A stretch of 64,000 nucleotides of DNA from Streptomyces sp. Ncost-T10-10d (GCF_900091955.1 NZ_FMDF01000130.1:1-64000), one strand, 5' to 3'; shown: positions 15,586-24,660, counted from the stretch's first letter. Notes: generated by a model from the letters alone, not told the origin. Made by a program: numbers and translations.

Positions 15586-17952
15586 GTGTCTGGCATAGGC
15601 GGATTTGCGGTTTCGGGCGGCGCCGGTGGGGGTGCTGCCGTGGCTCAGCAGGGCAGGCAGCCGTTGCCGCGCCCGTTGCAGGCGGTGCTGATCCTCGTCC
15701 GGGTCCTCTTCGCGGCCGCGGTCCTGGGCGGCGCCGGTGTGCTGACGGTGGCGTCGGCGGTCAATGAGGTCGACGGCCAGCTGTTCGGTCTGCTGCTGTA
15801 CGCGGCGCTGCCGAGCGTAACCGCATTCGTGCTCTCGCTGTATCTGCGGACCGGCGGCATCTGGATCTGGCGCGGGCTCCTGGCCGTACACGTCTGGCTC
15901 ACCCTCGGTGCGCTGGCGACCCTCGGCGGGGACGGCGGCGGGCGAGGCGTGACGCAGCTGGTGATACCCGTCGCCGTTGTCATCATGCTGTTCCGGCCGA
16001 GCTCCCGCGAATGGTTCGAGCTTCCCCCCGAACAGCGTGTGCCGCACCGGCCGTTCAGTATCGCGCGGATGATCAGATGGCGCCGCGACGACGGCGGTCA
16101 GACCGCGATGGAATACCTGGGCATGGTCCTGGTGGTCGTGGCCCTCATCGGCGGACTCATCGCCACGGGGATCGGCGCCCAGCTGACCGGTGAGATGCGG
16201 AACGCGATCTGCCAGCTGACCGGGAGCGCGTGCCCCGCGCCCGGGGGCGATGTGGTGGCCGGGGACGGGAAGAACTCCGGGGGCACGGAGTCCGGGGGAG
16301 CCGGCTCGGACGCGGGTGGCGCGGCCGCGGCCGGGGGTACGGACTCGGGCGGATCCGTCGTCGGCGGCGGTACGGACTCCGGCGGGTCCGGGGCAGGTGG
16401 TTCCGACGCTGCCGGTGGTTCCGACGCGGCAGGTGGATCCAACGCGGCCGGTGGTTCCAACGCAGTCGGCGGCTCCGGTTCCGGCAGCTCCGGTGGAGGA
16501 GACACCGCCACCCAGGTCGACGACGGCGGCGACGACGTGGACACCTCCGGGGAACCGGACGGCGGCGACGATGTGGACGACAGCGGCAACGGCGGCGACG
16601 AGAAGCCCGGCGAGAGCTGCACCTCCGGCGTCGGCGCGTTCTTCTCCTGTGCCGCACACCAGACCGGTGGCTTCTTCAAGGGCCTGGTCGGCGACGGCCT
16701 GTGGGGTGACATCACCGGCACGATCGACACGGTCATCCACCCCATCAAGGCCTGGAACGGCCTGAAGGACTACGGCAAGAGCCTCGGCGACAAGTGGAGC
16801 CAGGACTCCAAGGGCGCCGGCGACAAGTGGTCCAAGGGCGACTACCTCGGTGCGGTCTGGGACTGGACCAAGGCGTCCGGCGGCACCGGCATCAAGGTCC
16901 TCGACGACGTGTTCATCGGCGACGACGTCCGGGACATGTGGAAGAACGGCAACGAGGGCCAGGCGATCGGCACCGGTCTCTGGAACATCGGCTCGCTGTT
17001 CATCCCCGGCTACGGCGAGGGCAAGCTCGTCGGCAAACTCGGAAAGCTGGGCAAGCTCGGGAAACTCGGCAAGCTGGGCGAGTTCGCGGAGAAGGCCTCG
17101 GAGGCCGCTTCCAAGGCGAAGAAGGCCGCCAAGGCGGGCGACGTCACGGCCGCGGAGAAGGCCGCGAAGGAAGCGCAGCAGCACGCCGACGACGCCGCCG
17201 AGCAGGCGGGCCTCAAGGGCTGCACCGTCGGGATGGGCGGTCGCGTACGGATCCCGTACGGCAGCGGCGCGGGCATCGGACTGCCCGGTTCCGGCACCGG
17301 CCTCCTGGCCGCGCCGCCCGCCTCCGTGCCCGTCGGGTTCCTCACCGGCAAGTGCGACGAGGTCGACCCGGAGAAGAAGGCCGCCGCCGACGAGGCCCAG
17401 AAGCTGGCCGACGAGGCGAAGAAGGCCGCGGACGCGGCCAAGCGCCGCAAGGCCCTGCAGGACGCCCAGAACCAGCCGAAGCCGGCCTGGTACAAGGACC
17501 TCAAGGACCCGCCGGCCGGGGCCAAGGACGGCGGTTCGGGCAACTGGCAGGAGATCAAGCCCGGCGTCTGGAACTACCCGACCGAGATGGGTGCCCGCTA
17601 CCAGGAGCAGATCTCCAAGGTGGGCCGCGGCAAGGAGTACCGGGTACCGCTGGACAAACTCACCGGCAAGCCGGTCGACTTCGACGGCTGGGACGCCTCG
17701 CGGGGCACCTACCTGGAGGCGAAGTACGGGTACAAGGGCAAGGACTTCTACAACGCCGAGACCGGGACGCTCACCTCGAAGGTCGCCGACCGGTGGGCGG
17801 ACCAGGCCCGCCGGCAGGTCGACGCGGCACGCGGCAAGCCGGTCGAGTGGCACCTGTCCGACCCGGACGTCGCCGAGGCGGCGCGCGAGATGTTCGAGGA
17901 GAAGGGCATCCCGGTTAAGGTGATCCACACCCCGGGGGATGTGACCGGCTGA
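15586..17952 (+). CDS. Polymorphic toxin: 4 TM helices, internal Flp-type prepilin motif, Tox-REase-5 nuclease
   Basis: A protein of 788 aa from the GTG at 15586, eight bases after GGGGGA (an in-frame GTG at 15553 is less well placed). Residues about 28-136 form four hydrophobic helices. A basic linker (IARMIRWRRDD) leads to GGQTAMEYLG: Gly171 then Glu176 and Tyr177 at +5 and +6, the class III prepilin cleavage pattern, followed by one long helix (MVLVVVALIGGLIATGIGA). Next come a Gly/Ser/Asp-rich linker (about 220-350), an alanine/lysine coiled region (about 490-630) and a C-terminal domain (about 660-788) with VDFDGWD (Asp700) and YLEAKYG (Glu711, Lys713), the D...ExK core of restriction-endonuclease-fold toxins (Tox-REase-5). 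The probable immunity gene follows 51 bp later. Predicted role: a surface-displayed or exported DNase used between competitors. Confidence 0.85.
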   Translation: MSGIGGFAVSGGAGGGAAVAQQGRQPLPRPLQAVLILVRVLFAAAVLGGAGVLTVASAVNEVDGQLFGLLLYAALPSVTAFVLSLYLRTGGIWIWRGLLAVHVWLTLGALATLGGDGGGRGVTQLVIPVAVVIMLFRPSSREWFELPPEQRVPHRPFSIARMIRWRRDDGGQTAMEYLGMVLVVVALIGGLIATGIGAQLTGEMRNAICQLTGSACPAPGGDVVAGDGKNSGGTESGGAGSDAGGAAAAGGTDSGGSVVGGGTDSGGSGAGGSDAAGGSDAAGGSNAAGGSNAVGGSGSGSSGGGDTATQVDDGGDDVDTSGEPDGGDDVDDSGNGGDEKPGESCTSGVGAFFSCAAHQTGGFFKGLVGDGLWGDITGTIDTVIHPIKAWNGLKDYGKSLGDKWSQDSKGAGDKWSKGDYLGAVWDWTKASGGTGIKVLDDVFIGDDVRDMWKNGNEGQAIGTGLWNIGSLFIPGYGEGKLVGKLGKLGKLGKLGKLGEFAEKASEAASKAKKAAKAGDVTAAEKAAKEAQQHADDAAEQAGLKGCTVGMGGRVRIPYGSGAGIGLPGSGTGLLAAPPASVPVGFLTGKCDEVDPEKKAAADEAQKLADEAKKAADAAKRRKALQDAQNQPKPAWYKDLKDPPAGAKDGGSGNWQEIKPGVWNYPTEMGARYQEQISKVGRGKEYRVPLDKLTGKPVDFDGWDASRGTYLEAKYGYKGKDFYNAETGTLTSKVADRWADQARRQVDAARGKPVEWHLSDPDVAEAAREMFEEKGIPVKVIHTPGDVTG

Positions 17953-18003
17953 ACACCGGACGGGGTGTGGAACCGCAGACCGGAGCCCTAGGGAGAACGT
18001 GTC

Positions 18004-18732
18004 GTGCTGTACGTCGTCGTCAACGGTTTCTGGGGCCTGCGCGGGGAATCGGTGCCGGGCATCGCCGAGCGCTGGGCCGGCACGCTCAGCGCGCTCAAGG
18101 ACATCGACGGCCCGACGTTCGACGTATGGCACGAGGCCGGTGACGACCTCCCGTCCGATCCCGTGCTGGAGCCCTCGGTCCCCGCGCTGACGGAGTACAT
18201 CGAGCGGAAGAACACGGGCCCCGACCTCGACGTCGTGGGCTACACGACGTCGCTGTGGGCGCACAACCCCGCAGCGGCGCGGGTGTCCGTGGCCCTTCAC
18301 GCGGGCAGTACCTCGCACTACGCGCTGAACTCCGTCTCGCTCGCCTTCCGGTCGCGCGAGGTGGACGAAACCGCGGAGGTGATCCGGCGTGCCCCGGAGA
18401 TCCTGCGCCTCCTCGCGGAGAACTGGGAGATCGACGCCGGGCAGGTCTACAGCAAGCCCCAGTACCGGGCGGTGGCCGAGCGCTTCGACCTGGCGAACAG
18501 CGACCCCCGCTGCGGCCGTGCGGTCTTTCTCTCCGCCGGCCGTGCGGCCCTCGCCCCCGAGGGGCTGCCCGGCACGTACGTCCGCACCACACACGGTGGA
18601 CTGGTCATCGACCTCACCCGTGGCGGTACGGAGTCCCCGGCCATCGAGACGATCATCGAGGCGAACACACGACTGCGGGCCGCTGGGGCGCTGGAAAAGC
18701 TCCCGATGCCGTTCGACCGGGCCACGTTCTGA
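18004..18732 (+). CDS. Probable Imm52-type immunity protein
   Basis: A protein of 242 aa from the GTG at 18004 with GGGAG nine bases upstream. It is soluble, without a signal peptide. It opens VLYVVVNGFWGLRGES and has a conserved-looking core around FDVWHEAGDD, LWAHNPAAARVSV and AFRSREVDETAEV. In the polymorphic-toxin literature, Imm52 proteins sit directly downstream of Tox-REase-5 toxins; size, position and the N-terminal beta-rich pattern agree. It should bind and block the nuclease domain in the producer's cytoplasm. The family call leans on context; I could not run a profile search. Confidence 0.65.
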   Translation: MLYVVVNGFWGLRGESVPGIAERWAGTLSALKDIDGPTFDVWHEAGDDLPSDPVLEPSVPALTEYIERKNTGPDLDVVGYTTSLWAHNPAAARVSVALHAGSTSHYALNSVSLAFRSREVDETAEVIRRAPEILRLLAENWEIDAGQVYSKPQYRAVAERFDLANSDPRCGRAVFLSAGRAALAPEGLPGTYVRTTHGGLVIDLTRGGTESPAIETIIEANTRLRAAGALEKLPMPFDRATF

Positions 18733-18759
18733 CCCCTGCGCGCCCGTGAGCGGCGTGTC

Positions 18760-19209
18760 TCAGAGCCACCCACGCATCGCCGCGAACCCGACCAGCAGCC
18801 CCACGGCGAACAACCCCAGCACGACCGCGAACACCGCGGGCATCACCACCGGCCCCCACGCCCGCGGGCCCGCCACCGTGGCGTGCTTCGACGGGGCCGC
18901 CGGGTCGTAGCTGACCCGGACCGGCGCCCCGACCTCGAAGCCGAAGGGGCCCGGGGCGTGGTCGGTGAACTCGATGTCGCGGCCGTCCCTGGTGCGGAAC
19001 GCGAAGACGTACTCGGTGGCGTAACTTCGGTCCATGCCCGGACCCCGGTCGATGGTCCGGCGGTCCGCGCACCGGCCCTCGGCGTGTTCGCCGTGCCGCA
19101 CCAGCCGCAGCACCCGATGCAGACGCAGTGCCGAGCGGACGGCGAACGCGCCGAGGAACAGGCCGAACAGAAGCAGGAACGTGGCCGTGCCGCCGGGCAG
19201 GATCTGCAT
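18760..19209 (-). CDS. DUF3592-type membrane protein
   Basis: A protein of 149 aa with a helix at each end (TATFLLLFGLFLGAFAVRSA and VVMPAVFAVVLGLFAVGLLVG) around a beta-rich domain containing YATEYVFAFRTRDGRDIEFTD and VRVSYDPAAPSKH, the DUF3592 hallmarks. The function of the domain is unknown. It is the last gene of the minus-strand operon headed by the large prepilin-motif protein, 20 bp after the lipoprotein gene, and converges on the toxin-immunity genes. Confidence 0.75.
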   Translation of the reverse strand: MQILPGGTATFLLLFGLFLGAFAVRSALRLHRVLRLVRHGEHAEGRCADRRTIDRGPGMDRSYATEYVFAFRTRDGRDIEFTDHAPGPFGFEVGAPVRVSYDPAAPSKHATVAGPRAWGPVVMPAVFAVVLGLFAVGLLVGFAAMRGWL

Positions 19210-19229
19210 GAACGTGCGCCCCTGATCCG

Positions 19230-19814
19230 CTACTTGACCGTGATCGAATCGACGAACGCGTCGAGGTCCTGCCGGCTCAGCGAGCCCTTCACCGCGTTGA
19301 TCCGGACCGCGAACGGCACATGCTTCGAATCGACGCCCGCCACCACGACGCCCGTCATCTCGGTGCCCGGAGCCGGGGTCCGGTCCTTGCCGCTGGACGT
19401 GAACTCGTAGTCGATCCTGCGCGCCTCGCGGGCGCTCTCCGCGCCCGCGAGCCGCACGTCCGAGGTGTTCTTGCGGGTCGCCCCGAGACCGATACCGGCA
19501 CCCGCCGCAGCCGCCGCCTCACCGGCGTCGTCCACGCCCGTGGCGAAGTCGAGCTGCACGGAGACCATGCCGCTGCGCAGCCCGCCCTCCTCCTTGACCG
19601 CGACGGCGGCGTTGGCCTTGGCGCGTTCGGCCGCGGACTGTTCCTTGTAGCCCTTCTTCTCGGGGTAGCCGACGGAGAGGCTCTTGGTGTCGAGCTTGCC
19701 CCAGCCCTCCGGGAGCGCGGCGGCGTCGCCGCCGCAGCCGGTGAGCAGGGTGAGGCCGATGGCGGCGGCAGCAGCTGCGCCGATTGCCCGGGACATCTTC
19801 ATCGTCGTCGTCAT
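19230..19814 (-). CDS. Lipoprotein of unknown function
   Basis: A protein of 194 aa. An N-terminal hydrophobic stretch ends in the lipobox LLTGC, so it should be lipidated and surface-anchored. The mature part is alpha/beta, with an Ala/Gly stretch (AGEAAAAAGAGIGLG) and a final RQDLDAFVDSITVK. No named family recognised. It is encoded between the large prepilin-motif protein (76 bp upstream) and the DUF3592 protein, so it is probably co-transcribed and part of the same envelope system. Confidence 0.75.
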   Translation of the reverse strand: MTTTMKMSRAIGAAAAAAIGLTLLTGCGGDAAALPEGWGKLDTKSLSVGYPEKKGYKEQSAAERAKANAAVAVKEEGGLRSGMVSVQLDFATGVDDAGEAAAAAGAGIGLGATRKNTSDVRLAGAESAREARRIDYEFTSSGKDRTPAPGTEMTGVVVAGVDSKHVPFAVRINAVKGSLSRQDLDAFVDSITVK

Positions 19815-19889
19815 CGCCTATCGCCTCTTCGTCGTGCGTGGTCGGTGCTGTGCCGTAGCGGTACCGTGCCGCAGCCGGTACCGCCTTGG

Positions 19890-21887
19890 CTACTTGGCGC
19901 AGTAGCTGTACGGAAGGTACGAGCGCTTGTCGCCCTGCGGAGCCCCGAGGAACTGCGCGTCCGTCAGTGTCTCCTTCTTGTGCTCGTCCGAGATGGAGAA
20001 TCCGAGACTCATGCCGAGCGACACCTCGAAGCCGAACTCCTGGGCATCCGTCTCACCGTGGTACTTCATGCTGCTCGACAGCCCGTCCTGGAACATCAGC
20101 TGGTCGAACGGGTCGGTTCCGGTGGGCTTCTGCTGCATGGAGTGGTCGCCGAACATGTACTCGAACGGGGCGGTGTTGTTGCCGGAGCCGTTCAGCCACT
20201 GCTCGGCGACGGCCCGCTTGTCCTCGGTGGCCTGGTCCGTGTCCTTGCCGAAGACGATCGAGTTGGTCAGGACCTCGATGCCGGTCTCGCTGGAGGAGTC
20301 GGTGCCGCTGACCTTGCCGCCGCGCTTGTCGCCGTCCTTCTTGCCGTTGTCGCCGCTGATGTCGCCCTTGTCGGACTTCGCGCCGCCCTCGAGGGTCTGG
20401 GTCATGTCGATGCGGACGATCTTGCCGGTCTTCTGGTCGCGGGTGACGGTGATCGCGCCGGTCCGGCTGTCCTTCGCCGCGGCCGTGCCGCCGAGCGGAC
20501 CGGCCGAACCGCCGACCTTGCCCTCCAGTTCGAGCTTGGCGGTGTACGTGTACGACTCGTTGCCGTTGACGTCGTCCTTGGTGATGGTCACCTCGGGGGA
20601 GAACTTGGCCTTGCCGCCGAGCTTGGCGCCGAGCTTGGTCTCGTCGCCCGCGCTGATGGAGAGGCCGCCGTCCGCGTACACGTTGAGGCCGATGGTCGAG
20701 TAGGAGATCTTCTTGTCGCCGATCTTCTTCTCGACGTCCTTCTTCTTGTCGGCCCACTTCATGCCGGAGTACCAGCCGCCGCCGTAACCACCGCTGTACT
20801 TGGTGGAGGTCTCCCACATCTTCATTTCCTCGATGTCGTCCCGCATCTTCTTGGCTTCTTCCTCGCTCTTGAAGACCCAGGTGTCACCGTTGGTGATCTT
20901 GATGCCGCCGCCGACGTCCACATCGGCCTTGCCCAGTTTGCCGAGCTTGATGCCGGGGGTGCTGGCGGTGGCGCCCGCCGAGGCCGCGTCGGTGAACGTC
21001 ATGTAGACCAGCTTGTCGTTCTCGTCGACCTTGCCGTCACCGTTCACGTCCGTCTTGGCCTGGCTGACCTTCTGCTGGAAGCCGTACTCGTTGCCCCACT
21101 CGAACCAGCCGATCTTGACCTTGTCGCCGACGGTGTCGGAGATGCTGGAGACCTGGCACATCTTGGGCTCGTAGTCGGCGTCCGTCTTCGGCTTCGCGGT
21201 GGTTTCGCCGCCGCCGGTGGAGCAGCCGGCACCCCCGCCGCCCATCGAATTGATCGCACAGCGGATGCGTTCGCCGATCTGCCCGCCGACACCCGCCATG
21301 GCCATCGCGCCGATCATCGTGACGACGAGGACGATCACCCCGAGGTACTCCATGGCGGTGGCTCCGCCGTCCCGCCAGGAGTACGGCTGGTACGGCGCGG
21401 GCGACTGCTCCTCGCGGTCGTCCAGCAGCCGGTCGACGGCCAGCCCCAGAGCCGAACCGGTCACCAGCGAGACGACCGGCATCAACGCGCCCTCGAAGCC
21501 CATGAGATGCCAGGACACGGCGAATCCGTAGGCGAGCGCGGCCAGCGGGACACCCAGGGAGGCCAGCAGTGTCAGCAGGCGGGACTCGCGCTGCTCGTCG
21601 GGCAGGACGCGGGCCGAGGCCAGGACCGTGAGCACGGTCGTGATGACGTTCGGTACGTGCAGCAGGGCGAGGCGCCAGCCGAAGGACGTGAGCCGTTCGT
21701 CGGTGGCGAGCATCTCGACGAGCCCGCGCGACACCAGATATCCGGCGGCGATGTAGACCAGGGCGCCGGCGGCCCAACTACGGGTCAGCGCAAAGAACAC
21801 GCCACTGCTCGTGCCGGAACCACCACCCCCGCTCCCCGGCGGTATGTGGCCCGCGCTTCCGCTTTCCCAGCCCCCGCCACCAGTCAC
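19890..21887 (-). CDS. Large membrane protein with internal Flp-type prepilin motif and EF-hand loop
   Basis: A protein of 665 aa from the GTG at 21887, preceded by GGAGAGGAAG; the frame runs on upstream without a better start. It repeats the N-terminal plan of the toxin at 15586: four helices (about 38-155), a cytoplasmic-type linker ending YSWRDGG, then ATAMEYLG, with Gly175, Glu180 and Tyr181 in the class III prepilin spacing, and a long helix (VIVLVVTMIGAMAMAGVG). The 450-residue exterior part has a perfect EF-hand/dockerin loop DVNGDGKVDEND (280-291), Lys/Asp-rich repeats (KLGKLG, GAKLGGKAKF) and beta-rich segments, but no toxin domain I recognise. Heads an operon with the lipoprotein and DUF3592 genes. 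It may be a calcium-binding surface partner or a second effector. Confidence 0.8.
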   Translation of the reverse strand: MTGGGGWESGSAGHIPPGSGGGGSGTSSGVFFALTRSWAAGALVYIAAGYLVSRGLVEMLATDERLTSFGWRLALLHVPNVITTVLTVLASARVLPDEQRESRLLTLLASLGVPLAALAYGFAVSWHLMGFEGALMPVVSLVTGSALGLAVDRLLDDREEQSPAPYQPYSWRDGGATAMEYLGVIVLVVTMIGAMAMAGVGGQIGERIRCAINSMGGGGAGCSTGGGETTAKPKTDADYEPKMCQVSSISDTVGDKVKIGWFEWGNEYGFQQKVSQAKTDVNGDGKVDENDKLVYMTFTDAASAGATASTPGIKLGKLGKADVDVGGGIKITNGDTWVFKSEEEAKKMRDDIEEMKMWETSTKYSGGYGGGWYSGMKWADKKKDVEKKIGDKKISYSTIGLNVYADGGLSISAGDETKLGAKLGGKAKFSPEVTITKDDVNGNESYTYTAKLELEGKVGGSAGPLGGTAAAKDSRTGAITVTRDQKTGKIVRIDMTQTLEGGAKSDKGDISGDNGKKDGDKRGGKVSGTDSSSETGIEVLTNSIVFGKDTDQATEDKRAVAEQWLNGSGNNTAPFEYMFGDHSMQQKPTGTDPFDQLMFQDGLSSSMKYHGETDAQEFGFEVSLGMSLGFSISDEHKKETLTDAQFLGAPQGDKRSYLPYSYCAK

Positions 21888-22084
21888 GGTTCTTCCTCTC
21901 CGACGCCCACTTGTCATGCCTGTGCCCGCAGTTCTGCATGCGGGTGTGGGCGTGAGCGTACGGGTGTACGGGTCGGGTGACCTGGGCCCTTGGCCCCAAA
22001 GTCGGGCCCAACGACGGACGGTGCCCGGCCCCGCCCGCGTGGGTGCGCAGGAGAGGCCGGGCATCGGGGGAGAAGCGGCGAGGG

Positions 22085-23515
22085 TCAGTCCAGGTCGTCC
22101 GCGAACGTTCCCGCTCGTTCGGCGACTTCCGGCCTCCGGACCCGCAGCACGGCGAAGCCGACGACACCGACGACCAGCGCGCCCACGAACACGTACGGCA
22201 GCACGTTCAGCGGCCAGGCCGGGACGGGCCACAGGTTGCGGTAGAAGACGTAGATCATCGCGGCTGCGCCGATCAGTCCCAGGCCCCAGGTGACGATCAG
22301 GCCACGGGCCCCGATCCGGCGCACGAACAACGGCGCGGCCAGACACACCAGGGTGTAACTGAGCATGTAGCCGAAGACGCCGATGGTGTCGATGTACGAC
22401 GTCGCGTCCAGCGGCTCGGTCCCGGCGCCGACCACGAGCACCGCGGGGAGGGCGACGAACGGGGCGACGGCCCAGATCGCCACGGAAGGGGTCCGGTGAC
22501 GGGGGTGCGCGACACCGAGCCGGGCCGGCATCACCCCCTCCTTCGCCATCCCGAACAGCAGGCGGGCGGCGACGGTGATGCAGGCCATCACCACGGCCAC
22601 GAACGAGGCCGCGAAGCCCGCGTGCAGGAAGAACTTCAGGAAGCCGAGGCCCGACAGCTCCGCCAGCTCGTCCATCGGGTCGGAGCTCTTCGCCAGGGCG
22701 TCCGCCCCGCCGAACCCGGCGACCTGTGCGTACGTCGCGAACATGTAGAGCACCCCGGCCAGCACCGCGCTGCCCATCACCGAGCGGGGAATCGCCCGGT
22801 ACGGGTCGGTGGCCTCGGCCCCGAGCGATGCGGCGCCCTCGAAACCGACGAAGCCGAGCACACCCAGCACCACGGCGAAGACGACACCGTCGAGGGTCGA
22901 TCCGCTGAGGCTCAGCTGGTCGGTGTCGATGATGTTCCCGCTCTTGAAGAAGGCGGGGACCAGCACGACGACGATGAGGACGATCGACACGACCTCCAGT
23001 ACGGAGGCGACGCGTGCCGCCGTCCGCACACTCGCGATCGTCAGCCGGATCGCGACGGCGGCCAGCAGCACATCGAGCAGGATCTGGCCGGGGATCCCGG
23101 TGAAGAGCCCGATGCCGATCTGGTCGAGGGCGCGTGCCGTGTAGTAACCGGCGCCCGCGAGCGAACCCGAGCCGATGCACACCGCGCCGATGAGCAGGGC
23201 CCAGCCGGTCACGAAGGAGCCGGGCGCCCCGAGCGAGAGCCGGGAGAAGGCGTACAGCGAACCGACCCCGGCGCGCCTGCGGGCGAAGACGCAGATGCAG
23301 TACGCGATGGCGAGGACGGCGGCCATGGCCAGGAAGAACGAGAACCAGGCGCCGTTGCCCGCGGACGCCGCCATGCTGGCGGGGGCGAACGCGATGACGG
23401 CGCTGGGCGCGACATTCGCGACGCTCTGCGCACCGACCTCGAACGTGGAGACGGAGCGGTGGGCCAGCCCGTCGGCAGGCTTTCCGGGCGCGGCCTGCTT
23501 TCCGGCGGTGCTCAT
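22085..23515 (-). CDS. APC-family amino acid/amine permease
   Basis: A protein of 476 aa with about twelve hydrophobic segments. APC-superfamily signatures: SVSTFEVGAQSVANVAPSAV at the N-terminus, FEGAASLGAEATDPYRAIPR (TM6 loop) and GMAKEGVMPARLG in TM8. It imports an amino acid or amine in symport with protons. The start overlaps the stop of the dehydrogenase gene by ATGA, so the two are one operon: catabolic enzyme plus its transporter. Regulation is probably by the divergent XRE-cupin repressor. Confidence 0.9.
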   Translation of the reverse strand: MSTAGKQAAPGKPADGLAHRSVSTFEVGAQSVANVAPSAVIAFAPASMAASAGNGAWFSFFLAMAAVLAIAYCICVFARRRAGVGSLYAFSRLSLGAPGSFVTGWALLIGAVCIGSGSLAGAGYYTARALDQIGIGLFTGIPGQILLDVLLAAVAIRLTIASVRTAARVASVLEVVSIVLIVVVLVPAFFKSGNIIDTDQLSLSGSTLDGVVFAVVLGVLGFVGFEGAASLGAEATDPYRAIPRSVMGSAVLAGVLYMFATYAQVAGFGGADALAKSSDPMDELAELSGLGFLKFFLHAGFAASFVAVVMACITVAARLLFGMAKEGVMPARLGVAHPRHRTPSVAIWAVAPFVALPAVLVVGAGTEPLDATSYIDTIGVFGYMLSYTLVCLAAPLFVRRIGARGLIVTWGLGLIGAAAMIYVFYRNLWPVPAWPLNVLPYVFVGALVVGVVGFAVLRVRRPEVAERAGTFADDLD

Positions 23516-24660
23516 GTCCGGTCCTCCATCATCAGCAGCTGACGCAGGGCGTGCCCGGCGGCGAGGTCGGCCAGCGCGTCGCCCGCCTCGTCCAGCGGGC
23601 GCCGTGCCGAGATCATCGATTCCACGTCGAGTTCACCCGACACCACGAGGTCCACCAGATCCGGGATGTCGCGGGCGGCGTCGACCGAGCCGTAGTTGGA
23701 GCCGAGAATGCGCTGGTCGGCCTCGGCGAGCGCGAGCGGGTCGAAGCGCGCGGTGCGGCCGGTCGGCGGCAGGCCGACGATGACGGCGGCGCCACCCTGG
23801 CCGAGCGCCGCGATGGACTGCTCGGTGGTCTCGATCTTGCCGATGGCGTCGAACACGTAGTCGAGGCCCTCGGGGACCAGGGCCCGCAGCGCCTCGACGA
23901 CATCGCCGTCACGCGCGTCGACCGCGTCCGTCGCTCCGAGCCGGCGGGCCAGCTCCAGCTTCTCGGGGACGACGTCGACGGCGACGATGCGGCCGGCCTT
24001 CGCCAGTCGGGCGCCCTGCACGCAGGACAGGCCCACGCCCCCGCAGCCGATGACTGCGACGGTGGCCCCGGCCTCGACGCCCGCGGTGTTGCGGACCGCG
24101 CCGACACCGGTGGCGATGGCGCAGCCGACCAGGGCGATCACATCGAGGGGTGCGTCCTTGCGCACCTTGACCGCGCCGGAGGCGGGGACCACGACGCGCT
24201 CGGCGAACGAGGAGACGCCCAGGTAGTGGTGGGCCCGCTCGCCGTCGACCGAGAGCCGGCTGGTGCCGTCGTACAGCACCCCGCCGGGCGCCACGACCTC
24301 GGCGACCAGGCTGCACGCGGCCGGGCGCCCGGAGACACAGAAGCGGCAGGTGCCGCAGGACGGGACCCAGGACAGGACGACATGGTCGCCGGGTTCGAGA
24401 CCGGTGACGCCCTCGCCGAGCGCGGTGACCACGCCCGAGCCCTCGTGTCCCAGCACGACCGGGGTGGGGTGGTCCCACTCGCCGCGGATGACATGCAGGT
24501 CGGAGTGGCAGACACCGGCCGCCGCGACGGCGACCTCGACCTCTCCGGGGCCGGGCGGGGCCAGGGTGACGTCGGTGACGGTCACTTCCTGCCCCGGGGA
24601 GCGGAAGACGACGCCGCGCACGGTGCGTGCGGTGCTCGCTCGGTAGGACGGGGAGCTCAT
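23512..24660 (-). CDS. Zinc-dependent alcohol dehydrogenase (MDR family)
   Basis: A protein of 382 aa from the ATG at 24660, preceded by GAGGAG. The catalytic zinc motif GHEGSGVV and GVCHSD, the structural zinc site CGTCRFCVSGRPAAC (four Cys) and the nucleotide motif GCGGVGLSCVQGA followed by Asp in VAVDVV (NAD preference) are all present. It oxidises an alcohol or hydroxy-compound to the aldehyde. It is the first gene of an operon with the APC permease, which suggests use of an amino alcohol or similar amine-derived compound. This substrate is inference. Confidence 0.9.
   Translation of the reverse strand: MSSPSYRASTARTVRGVVFRSPGQEVTVTDVTLAPPGPGEVEVAVAAAGVCHSDLHVIRGEWDHPTPVVLGHEGSGVVTALGEGVTGLEPGDHVVLSWVPSCGTCRFCVSGRPAACSLVAEVVAPGGVLYDGTSRLSVDGERAHHYLGVSSFAERVVVPASGAVKVRKDAPLDVIALVGCAIATGVGAVRNTAGVEAGATVAVIGCGGVGLSCVQGARLAKAGRIVAVDVVPEKLELARRLGATDAVDARDGDVVEALRALVPEGLDYVFDAIGKIETTEQSIAALGQGGAAVIVGLPPTGRTARFDPLALAEADQRILGSNYGSVDAARDIPDLVDLVVSGELDVESMISARRPLDEAGDALADLAAGHALRQLLMMEDRT

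Noticed and set aside
16230..16709. Arg-rich plus-strand frames inside the toxin gene linker
   Set aside because: Off-frame readings of the Gly/Ser/Asp linker codons.
15469..18594. 1041-codon open frame on the minus strand, opposite the toxin gene
   Set aside because: Mirror frame of a GC-rich gene: low-complexity translation, no ribosome site and no domain. The plus-strand frame carries clear TM helices, the prepilin motif and the nuclease motif.
19320..21980. 886-codon plus-strand frame opposite the second chassis protein
   Set aside because: Leu/Val/Gly/Ala-rich shadow spanning two real minus-strand genes, with no start signal.
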